From positions 119,098,562-119,162,561 of the forward strand of contig NC_067477.1 in assembly GCF_947179515.1 (NCBI RefSeq): DNA of 64,000 nt, written 5' to 3'. The notes under the pieces were generated by a model. That model made no database searches, had not been told where the DNA came from, and worked only from the letters and a program-made list of their open reading frames with translations. Source of the stretch: Apodemus sylvaticus (Eukaryota > Chordata > Mammalia > Rodentia > Muridae). Position numbers and translations under genes: made by a program. Below are positions 24,023-33,581 of this stretch, piece after piece (position 1 is the first letter of the stretch; every line of letters starts with the position of its first letter).

Positions 24023-24659
24023 TGTCTTACAGAGAAAATAACACCACACAAAGTTAATGGGGAGAGTTTACAGCCTCTGTATTTAGCAGAAATGCTTCTC
24101 ACTCCTGATAAGCTCTGAACATCACGATGCTCCCTACACAGGAACAAACATGTTCATGGCTTACGCATAACTCCAGGTGGAGGCAGAGATGCTCTAGTTG
24201 CTCTTCCTCCTTCCCAGTGGGTTCTCCTTCCTCCTCTCATAAGGCTCTTTGTACAGGCCCATTACTTCATTTGATGGCATGTCAGCCTCCTCAGTCAGCC
24301 CAGACACTCCCCCGTTTATCACTGCCATCCTGGGCAGAGGATGCTCCTGAGATATTCCCACCATCATGTGCAGTGAACCGGAGCTTTGGAGACAAGCTCT
24401 GACTTCATACACTCTCTTTCACTGGAAACTCGGGGTTGTAGGGATAGAATGATGCATGTATGTGGCACATGAGTATGCTGCTTCCCAGGATACAGCATAT
24501 CTCGGAGAAGAAGCCAACCCCAGTTTGGAGTGTGTGGGAGGATCCAGTAGGAGAGAGGAAACAATACCAGCTTGACTGCTTATGTGTCTTTTTCATAAGG
24601 TTGGGAAGACTTTTGCCTTCCCAGTATATTGTGGGGCAGTGCACTGTACCACCAGACAG

Positions 24660-24996
24660 AAAATGGTAATGTCAAGGGATTCAGAGACCTGATACTCTCA
24701 TATCTGATAACAGTAGGCATTTTATCTACTCCCAACCAGGTTCCTGTCCTGGAACATAGTGACCACAGCACCCCATGGAGAGGACTGTGACAATCAGTCA
24801 CATAAGACAATGCCTAAAACTCTTTTCCACATGCAGATGAGGCATCTCTAACATCTCAGACCAAGCCAATAGAAAGCATCTGCTCTTAGACCCCAACCCA
24901 CCCCAAGATGTATATAAGACCCTGTCCACAAGGAATAAAACACAAGTTATTTCATCAAAGACCGTCTGAGAGTGTCTGTCTTGTAGAGTTGTAACA
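24660..24996 (+). mobile_element. Solo-LTR-like element (endogenous retrovirus remnant)
   Basis: Promoter-like and polyadenylation signals lie in LTR order: TATA box GTATATAAG (about 24910-24918), AATAAA at about 24933, a short R/U5-like stretch with GTCTGAGAGTGTCTGTCTTG, and a terminal TTGTAACA. The 5' boundary is a guess. No primer site or gag-like frame follows, so it reads as a solo LTR. Family not identified. Confidence 0.55.
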
Positions 24997-25103
24997 CTTT
25001 AGGGAAGAGAATTTTCTCCTGAAGCTCTTGTCACTGGAAGCTGCTCAAGACTACAGCAGTCACTTCCCACTTGGTGGCCCCGACCTTGGCTCTTGGCTAA
25101 CCA

Positions 25104-25230
25104 CCTCCTCCCCAGCATTCAAACAGCAGAGACAGGCAGATCTTTGTGAAATCAGGACCACCCTGGTCTACGGAGAGAGTTTTAGGACAGTCAGAGATAC
25201 ATGGAGAAACACTATCTTGGGGAAAAAAAG
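25104..25230 (+). mobile_element. B1 SINE, truncated
   Basis: CAGAGACAGGCAGATCTTTG, CTGGTCTACGGAGAGAGTTT, GGAGAAACACTATCTTGGGG and an A tail. Confidence 0.8.
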
Positions 25231-25234
25231 ATGT

Positions 25235-25546
25235 CTGTTTATTTTTATTTATTTAGAGATTTTGTTGTCTCATATGATGCATAGGTTGGGGGTTAGAACA
25301 TTCTTGGGCATCAACAGATCTTATTCCTCTTTATTATAGGCATGCTGTCTTCTGTTCACCCTTGGGTAAGAGTCTAGCTGACCCACGAGCTTCCCAAACT
25401 CCCATTTCTGGCTCCTATCTTGACAAAGGTAAGGTAGGATGATAGATACATGTGATGATTTTTACATGCTTTCTGGAAATTCGAACTCTGGCCCTCATGC
25501 TCTTCGCCACCAGTGCTTCACCCACTGAGCCTCCTCAGCCCCTAGA
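25235..25546 (-). mobile_element. B3/B4-like SINE, antisense, strongly diverged
   Basis: Right end AATTCGAACTCTGGCCCTCA and TGAGCCTCCTCAGCCCC is the antisense head of a tRNA-type SINE. The left part is not clear. Confidence 0.45.
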
Positions 25547-25667
25547 GGCAGATTTTTAAAAAGAAAAGTTGGGGCAGGTGTTTGGAAATACTGCTGTTAC
25601 TAACACCATCTGTGCACATTCAAACAACTTAGAAGGAAGTTCTAAGTTGTTCTGAGACTGTTCTACA

Positions 25668-25800
25668 GTTGAGCCTGGTACCACAGGCCTGTAATCCCAG
25701 CTATTTGGGAGTCAGGAGGACCAGAAAAGCAGTCTGCCTGGGCTACAGAATGAGTTCAAAGCCTGTCTGTGCATCAGAGACTCTCAAAACTAAGGGAGTA
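25668..25800 (+). mobile_element. PB1-like SINE
   Basis: GCCTGGTACCACAGGCCTGT, AATCCCAGCTATTTGGGAG and TGGGCTACAGAATGAGTTCA. Confidence 0.65.
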
Positions 25801-26224
25801 GGGGTGGGGGAGACCCTCGCTAGTCACGCAGCTCAGTGGCAGGGAGTTTTGGTTTGTTTTTTGTTTTTCTTTTTACTTGTTTCTGCAACTATATTGTCCT
25901 TGGTTCAATAATTCACAGAGGCACTTTAACAAAAATCTTTGGAGAATTGCATGGGAATCATAATCTGCCAGCTGACAAGGGACAATTGTGGCCACCCATT
26001 ATTGTAAGGAATCTTTCCAGCTATGATAATCTTTAAAATCCAATTTAGAAAGGTTAGGTGCTTCATCTATTCCATCAAAATGATCTTTCCCCACAAGAGT
26101 AGTACTATTTTGGCAAGAGCCAAATGCTTATTTCATCTGTAACTTTAATTATAATTATTATATGGTCATTATAACTATAAATTCTATTTTCCCTTTAAAA
26201 TTATATCTGTAAGTATGTCCCTAT

Positions 26225-26407
26225 ATTTATGTGTGTATGGGATTTTTGTGGGTGTATGTGTGTGGATGCACATGTAACATGCGCAGTGGTCAGATGGCAA
26301 CTTGTAGGAGAGTCAGTTCTCTCTACAACATGCGTTCCTGGGACTGAACTCAGGGTCCACAGGCTTGTTGCAAGCGCCTCTACCAACTGAGCCATCTCGC
26401 CAGCCCC
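26225..26407 (-). mobile_element. RSINE1/B4-type SINE, antisense
   Basis: GGACTGAACTCAGGGTCCAC, GCAAGCGCCTCTACCAACTG and AGCCATCTCGCCAGCCCC are the antisense tRNA-like head. Confidence 0.8.
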
Positions 26408-26409
26408 AA

Positions 26410-26965
26410 TCCTATTTTCATGACCATTCTGTCACAAAGATAACACACACAGATATAGGTATACTTATAGATTTTATATTGATGTACATGTGTTAGGTGT
26501 CTTTGCTGGGAGGCACATAGAGGAAAAGTTATGATCCCAAGACTGGATTCCAATCCCTTTGCTGGATGGATCTGATGGATCCCTGGACCAGTCCCCTGCG
26601 GCTGTCTGGAAGGTGGGACTGGTACAGGTCTTTTGTTATGGCAACAGCACCAGTATCAACTCAGGGAAGACAGCAGCACTGAATCAATGAACGTTAGCAG
26701 AGCAATGAGGGCAATCATAAAATATCAATAAGACAGGAAACTGAGGTGTCTCCCATGGATAGTACTAGTGATGACTAAATTCCCCATGAACCTTGTGTGC
26801 CAGGCCATGCCCTGTGCCTCCCACACACTGCCTTACACACCCGCAGCAAGCACACCAGGTCCCAGTCACGGTGGGGATGCCCACAGGCTGGTTTCACAGC
26901 ACCCATGATGCCTTCTGGAAGTAGTGGACATTGTTCACAGAGGCCTGCAATGCAACTAGCCTGTC
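26410..26965. other. Intergenic, no feature recognised
   Basis: Unique-looking DNA with no family or gene that I can name. Confidence 0.45.
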
Positions 26966-26968
26966 CAC

Positions 26969-26971
<3 letters not shown>

Positions 26972-27016
<45 letters not shown>

Positions 27017-27017
27017 T
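26972..27017. repeat. (TG)n microsatellite
   Basis: About 22 units with one TA interruption. Confidence 0.97.
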
Positions 27018-27244
27018 AGCAAGCTGCTGCCTCCATCATTCCACTCAGCAGAGGGGCCTTCCTGGAGGCACCAGTGCAAGGCTGAGCCTCGCAGGCCTCC
27101 TAAAGGGCCAGTGGTCCTATTCTAGGTGCAGGTGGGAGACGCATGGAGAGTAGAGGCAATAGCTAAAAGGTGGGGGGAGGGGTGGACACGTGCTCGGCCC
27201 AAGCTTGCACACAGGAGGAAGATCGCAGCTAAATTGGTCAAGCG

Positions 27245-27345
27245 CCTCTACCACACCCTTTCATGTAGCTTTCCATTTAACCCTCCCCAAACAGCCTTTT
27301 GGGCTTCTTGCTTTTTATTACAGTTGAAAAAACAGGCTCATTCAC
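27245..27345 (+). mobile_element. MIR fragment (possible)
   Basis: TTCCATTTAACCCTCCCCAA and TTTTATTACAGTTGAAAAAA CAGGCTCA resemble the MIR core. A C-rich patch follows at 27358-27382. Confidence 0.5.
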
Positions 27346-27832
27346 CTCAGCTAACCCCTCCCCCCCAACCCCCCCTCCCCCGACTGCTAGGAAGGAAGTA
27401 CGACTGTTTAGTCATGGAGCCTGACTGCACTTGAGATTTGGATTTATCAGGAATAAAATCCAAATGATTAAAGCACTGCTTGTGGGGAATTCATTCAGGG
27501 GACGCTTCCGTTTCTTCTTGTCTGTTCCTTGAATCTTGTGACTCCAGAAGCATCTTTGTTGCTGGGGCAAGCATCAAGGTTCTAAGGTGTAGACTCCAGG
27601 TCTTCCTTTCCAAGAGGATGAGAGGCCCTGGGCAAGAGGCAGAGCCTGGCGCCAGGACAGTGAAACAAAGTTCTAGGGTTGTGTCTTCTTGACATTGCTT
27701 AGAGAACAAGGAGGTGAGGTAAATCTTTTTGCTGAGCTGGCAACACTTTTGCCAACAGTTACAAAACTGATCAATGCTAGCAGAAAACCTAGTGTTGTAT
27801 GGGCACTGAAATCACCATACGGTTATGTTTGG

Positions 27833-27905
27833 ATATTTATTATTATTATTATTGTTGTTGTTGTTGTTGTTATTATTGTTATTGTTATTATTGTTGTTGT
27901 TATTA
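27833..27905. repeat. (TTA)n/(TTG)n trinucleotide microsatellite
   Basis: Blocks of TTA and TTG units alternate, ending at the T-run of the adjoining antisense B1. It probably grew from the SINE's A-rich tail. Confidence 0.95.
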
Positions 27906-28052
27906 TGTTTTTTTAAGAGACAAGGATTCTCTGTGTAGCTCTAGCTGTCCTAGAATCTCTTTTGTAGATGATGTTGGCCTTGAATTTAGAAATCTGCTTC
28001 CTTCTGCCTCTCAAGTCCTGGGATTAAAGGAATATGCCACCATGCTCGGCTT
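27906..28052 (-). mobile_element. B1 SINE, antisense
   Basis: AGAGACAAGGATTCTCTGTG, CTAGCTGTCCTAGAATCTCT and GGGATTAAAGGAATATGCCA. Confidence 0.88.
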
Positions 28053-28079
28053 ATTGTTATTTTTCAATCTTTCTTTTTA

Positions 28080-28267
28080 AAAAGATTATTCTATGTATGT
28101 GGGTGTTTTGTCTTCATATATGTCTGTATATGCCTGGTCAGAAAATGATGTCAGAAACCCTGGAACTAGAGATACTGATGGTTGTGAGCCGCCATGTGGG
28201 CGCTGGGAATCGAACTGAGATCCTCTGGAAGAGGTGCTCTTAGTTGCTCTGCCATCTTTCCAGCCCC
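28080..28267 (-). mobile_element. B3/B2-type SINE, antisense
   Basis: TTATTCTATGTATGTGGGTG, GGGAATCGAACTGAGATCCT, and CATCTTTCCAGCCCC at the head end. Confidence 0.88.
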
Positions 28268-28284
28268 TTTCTAAAAACAATTTT

Positions 28285-28475
28285 TTTTCGTTTTTTTATT
28301 TTTTTGTTTCATTTTGTTTGTTGTTTGTTTGTTTTTGCAAGACAGCATTTTTCTGTGTAGCCCTGGCTATCCTGGAACTCTCTCTGTAGACCAGGATGGC
28401 CTCAAACTCAGAAATCCACCTGCCTCTGCCTCCTAGAGTGCTGGGATTACAGGTGTGCGCCACCACCGCCTGGCA
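28285..28475 (-). mobile_element. B1 SINE with long T/G-rich tail, antisense
   Basis: The TTTG-repeat tail (28285-28337) is followed by the full B1 antisense body up to CACCACCGCCTGGC. With the two preceding SINEs it forms a nested array of three. Confidence 0.92.
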
Positions 28476-28769
28476 CATGCTGGGTTTTTATTTCAATTTT
28501 TAAACATAGAAATCCATAAGCCAACATAATTTCATAGTGTCAGGCTCTTGTCAGGCCCAGGTTGACTGCTGACAGTCCTGGTGCACAGTCTGCATGAAGA
28601 CATGTCAGTCACCATGTAGCCAACAGTCAACCCCTCTTGCTGTTTGAACCATTAACTGACTTATTTTTCTTTAGCAGTGATATATTTCATTTTTGGAAGT
28701 TCTATTTGGTTCTCAGTTGTTTCATAAAAATACTGCTCTGTTCAAACATTTCAAACTTTTATCTCTAAA

Positions 28770-29132
28770 ATGAGAGAAGGGAACCTTAACTGAGAAAATG
28801 CCTTCATAATAAGATCTGGCTGTAGGCAAGGCTGTGGGGTATTTTCTTAATTAGTGATTGATGAGGAAGGGGTTAGCCCCCCTGGGTGGGGCCATCCCTG
28901 GGCTGGTGGTCCTGGGTTCTGTAAGAAAGCAGGCTGAGCAAGCCGTGAGGAGCAAGCCAGTGAGCAGCACCCTCCACGGCCTCTGCATCAGCTCCTGCCC
29001 TGCTTGAACTCCTGTCCTCACAGCTTTTCATAACAAACTGTTACATGAACTGTGAGTGAAACAAACACTTTCCTCCCCAAGTTGCTTTGGTCATGGCGTT
29101 TCATCACAGCAATAGTAACCCTGACTAAGGTG
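28770..29132 (+). mobile_element. LINE-1 3' end (Lx-like), sense
   Basis: TGAGAAAATGCCTTCATAAT, AATTAGTGATTGATGAGGAA, AAGAAAGCAGGCTGAGCAAG and GGTCATGGCGTTTCATCACA to TAACCCTGACTAAGG: the standard rodent L1 3' UTR order. Confidence 0.75.
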
Positions 29133-29186
29133 GCAATGTATAGAAGGAAGGTTTATTTGTGCTTGTGGTTCCTGATGCATAAAGCC

Positions 29187-29411
29187 CACCACCACCACCT
29201 CCTCCTCCACCCTCACCACCACCACCACCACCACCACCATCGCTACCTCCACCCTCACCACCACCAATACCACCACCATCACCACCAATACCACCACCAT
29301 CACCACCCTCACCACCACCACTACCACCCTCACCACCACCACCACCACCACCACCCTCACCACCACTACCACCACCACCACTCTCACCACCACCACCACC
29401 ACCACCACCAT
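29187..29411. repeat. (CAC)n trinucleotide array, 225 bp, with CTCACC interruptions
   Basis: CAC/ACC units broken by recurrent CCCTCACC and CCAATACC words, so it has a coarse higher-order pattern. It sits just past an L1 3' end. It encodes only poly-His, poly-Gly or poly-Val frames, with no other coding sign. Confidence 0.97.
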
Positions 29412-29660
29412 CAGGAAGTGTGGCAGCAGACAGGTATGGTGGCTGGAGCAATAAGCTGAGAGTTCACATCTCAAATTTAATTTTGTTTAAACAGGAAGCA
29501 GAAAAAGCGAACTGCGAACAGTTTGAGGCTTTGAAACCTCAAAGCCTTCCCTCAGCAACACTTCTTCCAGGAGGCCGTATCTCGCAATGTCCCAAACTGC
29601 ATCAGCAAGTGGGGACTAAGCAGTCAGCCACCAGAGCCCATGGACAGTCTCATTCAAACC

Positions 29661-29780
29661 CTCACACGTGTGCATGTGGATGTGGCTGCATCACAGGTAT
29701 GTGCCCGTGGAGGCCACAGGCCCACAAGTGTGCACGTGGATGTGGCTGCATCACACGTATGTGCCCATGGAGGCCACAGG
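29661..29780. repeat. 60-bp tandem duplication
   Basis: 29661-29720 and 29721-29780 agree at 55 of 60 positions by my count. The shared core is GGATGTGGCTGCATCACA. Confidence 0.93.
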
Positions 29781-29839
29781 CCAACCTTGGGTATCTTCCT
29801 GAATTACTCTCCGCCTTATTTTTTTGATAACACTTTTGT

Positions 29840-29987
29840 TTTTGTTGTTGTTTGAGTTTATGAGACAGGGTTTCTCTGGCTCTCCTAGAACTAGCTCTGT
29901 AGACCAGGCTAGCCTCAAACTCAGAGATGCACCTGCCCCTGCCTCCCGAGTGCTGGGATTGAAGGTGTACACCCCACTGCCTGGCTC
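29840..29987 (-). mobile_element. B1 SINE, antisense
   Basis: TTGTTGTTTGAG tail, ATGAGACAGGGTTTCTCTGG, GACCAGGCTAGCCTCAAACT and CCCCACTGCCTGGC. Confidence 0.9.
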
Positions 29988-29992
29988 CACCT

Positions 29993-30225
29993 TATTTTTC
30001 AGACATGGTCTCTCACTGAACCTAGTGGTCATCAGTTCTGACAAGATAAGTGCCCAGTGAGCTCCAGAGACCCTTACGGCTCTGTCCACTTCCTCCTAGC
30101 AAGGGAGTAATAGGGGCTCACCACCATGCCCAGCAGTTTACATGGGTGCTTGGGGATCTAAACTCAGGTCTTTATGCTTATGTAGCAGATACTCACCAAG
30201 TGACCCACCTCTCCTGCCTCAGCTC
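29993..30225 (-). mobile_element. B4-type SINE, antisense
   Basis: CAGACATGGTCTCTCACTGA, CTCACCACCATGCCCAGCAG and GGGGATCTAAACTCAGGTCT, ending near CACCTCTCCTGCC. Confidence 0.75.
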
Positions 30226-30344
30226 AGCCCTGCCATCTTGGTCTGACACATTACTCATGTGTTTTTAACGTTCTCAGTGCAAAGACACGTATGATACTAA
30301 CAGTGGTATAATACTTATTAAACATACAATGTTACTGATTTACA

Positions 30345-30428
30345 CATTTACTATATTATATATTATATAATATATTACTATATCATATATATTATATAAT
30401 ATATTATTATATATATTATTTATATAAA
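30345..30428. repeat. AT-rich palindromic-rich tract
   Basis: TATATTATATAATATATTA-type text over about 80 bp, prone to cruciform formation. Confidence 0.95.
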
Positions 30429-30499
30429 CAGTATGCCATGATACATTATGAAGAGCTTCATATATTGTAGCCAACCCCCCCACATACCCATCTCTTTCC

Positions 30500-30600
30500 T
30501 TATTGGGAAAGTATCTCATAGGGTTAACCCAGACTGGCATGGAACTTGTGATCCTCCTGCCTGAGCCTCCCCAGGGTATATACCACTATACCCAGCTTTG
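30500..30600 (-). mobile_element. Old B1-like fragment, antisense
   Basis: ATCCTCCTGCCTGAGCCTCC and TATACCACTATACCCAGC. Confidence 0.55.
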
Positions 30601-30945
30601 TTGCATTCTTGGATTGGCCCATCTAGGCTTGCGTAAGCACACTCTGTGATCTTGCGGAAGACCTAGTCACCTAAGCTACATAAATCTCAGAGCCCAACTG
30701 TCATTAGGTAACACATCTGTGATCCTTCTTCAGAGCTGAGGTCAGGTAAAATGTCATGCATCCGATTGTTACATCTGATTCTCACTGGAATTGTTTAGTT
30801 TTGCTTATGAAAGGATTAGCTACAAATCTTACACTGAAATTAATTTTTAAAATCACTATGGATCTTCATGCACGTGTGGACCATCAGCTGATATAATCCA
30901 TGGGGTTGTAAGAGCAGAGACTTCGGTTGGGGGTGGGGAGGTGGC

Positions 30946-30948
<3 letters not shown>

Positions 30949-30979
<31 letters not shown>
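30949..30979. repeat. (TG)n microsatellite
   Basis: About 15 units after a G-rich stretch. Confidence 0.96.
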
Positions 30980-30981
<2 letters not shown>

Positions 30982-31765
30982 GCCCTGTGAGTACATAAGC
31001 TGAATGACCACACTGGGACCACTTGTCAGTAGGCAGGTCAACTTTCCTTAGGGTAATTCAAGGCTTATGAAGTGTTGGGGGACTGAAGGTAGGGACACCC
31101 AGCATGGTTAAAGGTCATTGGATGGGGGCTCAGGACACCTAAAATGCCCCTTAGCATGGAGAAGCATTTCAGGACTCTCAGGTGCTGGCTGAACACCTTG
31201 TTTTGTCAAGAGAAAGAAACTGATCCTATAAACCAACTGACATTCCTCAGGTAGAGGCCAGTGTGGGGGCTTAGAATTCCCCAGACAAGGTCAGAGAAGG
31301 AAAAACTCTGCTAAAGATGGAGTCCCCCATTGTGTGGCAAACCCCAGAAGTCTCCAGTTGGTGGACTTCTACCTTAATTAGCAGTTTCCCCACAAATCAC
31401 AGATTAGTCATCAGGTGAGTTTTTCTGCCCAGGGGAACCATAGAGCTGTCATGCCCTACTTGCTAGGTTTTATAGACTATTCATCTGCAGTTGGGTTCGA
31501 TTCATGGCAGGATTTGGAGGCCATTCCCTATTTGGAGGCTGTTCTTGTACAGTGGGTTAATGTTCCACTGTGCAGGGAAAACATGAGTGAGCCGATTCCC
31601 TCTTCCCTCCATCTTGGTCTCTTTCTCTATACAAAGCGGGTGATGACAGGAAGGGGTGGGTTTCGTTATTACGTACGGGGTTGCCTGTGTGGCCTGACAC
31701 TGGCGCTAGAATGATGCCAATTTCCTTTTCTTCTTTCCCCCTCCTCCTTGCTCCCACACCATATG
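30980..31765. other. Intergenic, no feature recognised
   Basis: No repeat family or coding signal identified. Confidence 0.45.
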
Positions 31766-31771
31766 TCCTTT

Positions 31772-31962
31772 AAGGGTCTCATGTAGCCCAGGCTTGTCTT
31801 GAAATCATTAACTTAGCCAAGGATGACCTTGAAATTCTGATTCCCCTGCCTGTTATTTCCTATAGGTGTGCGCCATCGCTTCTGGCTTATATGGTGCAGA
31901 GGATTCAAGCCAGGGCTTCATTCATGCTGGGCAAGGACTGTGCCGTTGAGCGACAGCCCAAG
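31772..31962 (-). mobile_element. ID-B1 composite SINE, antisense
   Basis: B1 part GTCTCATGTAGCCCAGGCTT, bridging TATAGGTGTGCGCCATCGCT, then ID part ATTCAAGCCAGGGCTTCATT and GAGCGACAGCCC. Confidence 0.65.
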
Positions 31963-32479
31963 ACCTCAACCTTTTTTAGAATATTTTTCTTTGAATCTTT
32001 TTTCCACTATCACTTACAGTCCCCAGAGGCAGCCCAATACTGCCCCCATCGTAACCATGATCCCTGTTAACCCCTTGCCCTTTCTATGGTTGTCCTACAA
32101 GTGAGCAGCTGACTCCTCCATCCTCATAACCACGTCTGCTTCAGATTAGGTGCACCCTTTTCTCTACAGACATGGAATCACCAGTCTTAATGGCTCTATT
32201 TCCCCTGGGTCACTAGCAAGATCATCTCTCCATCTTGCAGGGCTCAACTGGCATTCCAAAAGCCTTGATGAAGGATTTTTGATTAGGTTTAATTCACCCT
32301 AATCTTTACTTTATGAATTTAAAACACTCTATGAGGTGTACAACAGAGTGTAGCTTCCCTGGAACTCCCTGGCTTTGTTCATGATTTGACTTTGGGCAGA
32401 GTCCTATGTTGGGTGGGGGTGTGGTTCTAATGCCTTGTTTCATTCAGATCCCAAAAGCACACGGGAATCACCATGTTCC

Positions 32480-32905
32480 GACACTGAGGGTCCCTGTCCA
32501 TAATTGGTTTTTGATTGATCAATAAAGAGCCAATAGACAATGGCTAGGTGGGGGGACAGAGGTGGGACTTTTACAATTCTTGGACAAGAAATGCGGAGAG
32601 AAGGGGCAGAAATGCCATGATGCAGAAGCAGAAAGACCAGACTTAAGAGTCTGGCGACATGTAAGAGTCAGGAAAGAGGCCCCAGGGGCCACTCCCCCAA
32701 TTGGGTCTGGGGTAGCAAAGATAAAATATAGATTTATAAAATGTTAACTCAGGAATCCTGGAGGGGAGTATGTGCTAGCCACAGGGAAGACAGGAGTGGC
32801 CCAGCCATCGTTCAAGTTAAAGCTTATTAAATATAAAGGTTGTGGGTGCAATCTAGAGCTCTTGGACAGGTGTGGCGATGTGCTTCCACCCAAGAGGAAC
32901 TCAGA
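32480..32905. mobile_element. LTR-like or medium-reiterated rodent repeat, family uncertain
   Basis: TTGATTGATCAATAAAGAGC CAATAG, AGACAGGAGTGGCCC-type text and GCTTATTAAATATAAAGG resemble a rodent ERV/RMER-type repeat that I remember only in outline. Boundaries are approximate. Confidence 0.4.
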
Positions 32906-32974
32906 GCAGCTTAACAATTCACTGCTATAGTCCTAACTAGACTGTTTACCTAAAAGGACATGGAACACCTCCCG

Positions 32975-33190
32975 TACATACAGGTTCTGAGTCCCTCGTC
33001 CAATGTATGGGATCTGAATGTTTTGGATTCTGAAATTTTTGAGTAGCTGTATATATGTATAATGTATGCAGTGTTTGTATATATATGTAGTTGAGATGCC
33101 CTGAGGATGGAATCCAAGTCTAAAGATGAAACCCGCTTTTGTTTCAAATAGATCAACAACTACAGATAGTCAGCAGGTAACTCCACGCTG
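32975..33190. mobile_element. Possible ancient DNA-transposon-like repeat overlapping the Plb1 3' flank
   Basis: GTTCTGAGTCCCTCGTCCAA, TTTTGGATTCTGAAATTTTT and GAGATGCCCTGAGGATGGAA recall an old mammalian-wide element. Weak, but relevant because it may lie in, or just past, the Plb1 3' UTR. Confidence 0.35.
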
Positions 33191-33371
33191 TCTTTCAACA
33201 GAAACCCAGAAGCACATGGACACTGAGTGTGTGGCCCTTTTCTTTTTTATCTTTCCAAAAAGAGATCATGAACTCTTTCCTCTTCATCAGGAAAGGAAGG
33301 CAGGCAGTCCCCATCCCTGAGATTACTTAATTACTGCCCCTTACCAAGGACCCATCTCTGAGCCTCTGCTT

Positions 33372-33581
33372 TTATGCAGGTTCCGCATTTGTATTTGGAA
33401 GAGTCTCCTCCTCCTCCGGTTGGACGGGTTTCCCAGTTCTCCACATCATCCCTCCAAGGATGCCAACTGCTAGGCCAGTCAGTACTGCCACTGGCACTGC
33501 CCAGTAGATTGCATTGGAGGGTTCTTCAGCTTTGACCGGAAGAAGCTGACTATTTTGGAGGGTGTAGAGGAAAGGGTTTTC
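33372..33581 (-). CDS. Plb1: Plb1 last coding exon: linker, transmembrane anchor, cytoplasmic tail (residues 351-419, stop)
   Basis: Acceptor cccccag, then 69 codons and TAA (33372-33374). It begins ENPFLYTLQNSQLLPVKAEE. A hydrophobic stretch AIYWAVPVAVLTGLAVGIL then GGMMW follows, with an Arg just after it as a stop-transfer residue. The tail is short and acidic (PEEEETLPNTNAEPA) and does not resemble the basic human tail I remember. The exon continues downward as 3' UTR, but its end is unclear. No AATAAA was seen on this strand in the next 0.9 kb. The nearest weak candidate is GATAAA at 33246-33251, about 125 nt past the stop. Confidence 0.95.
   Translation of the reverse strand, partial: ENPFLYTLQNSQLLPVKAEEPSNAIYWAVPVAVLTGLAVGILGGMMWRTGKPVQPEEEETLPNTNAEPA

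Noticed and set aside
29052..29474. His-rich and Gly/Val-rich open frames (up to 135 codons)
   Set aside because: Direct translation of the CAC array on both strands; flanked by an L1 3' end.
1..33000. A neighbouring gene downstream of Plb1 (such as Ppp1cb)
   Set aside because: No exon-like conserved coding block was found; in human the next gene lies well beyond this distance, as I recall.
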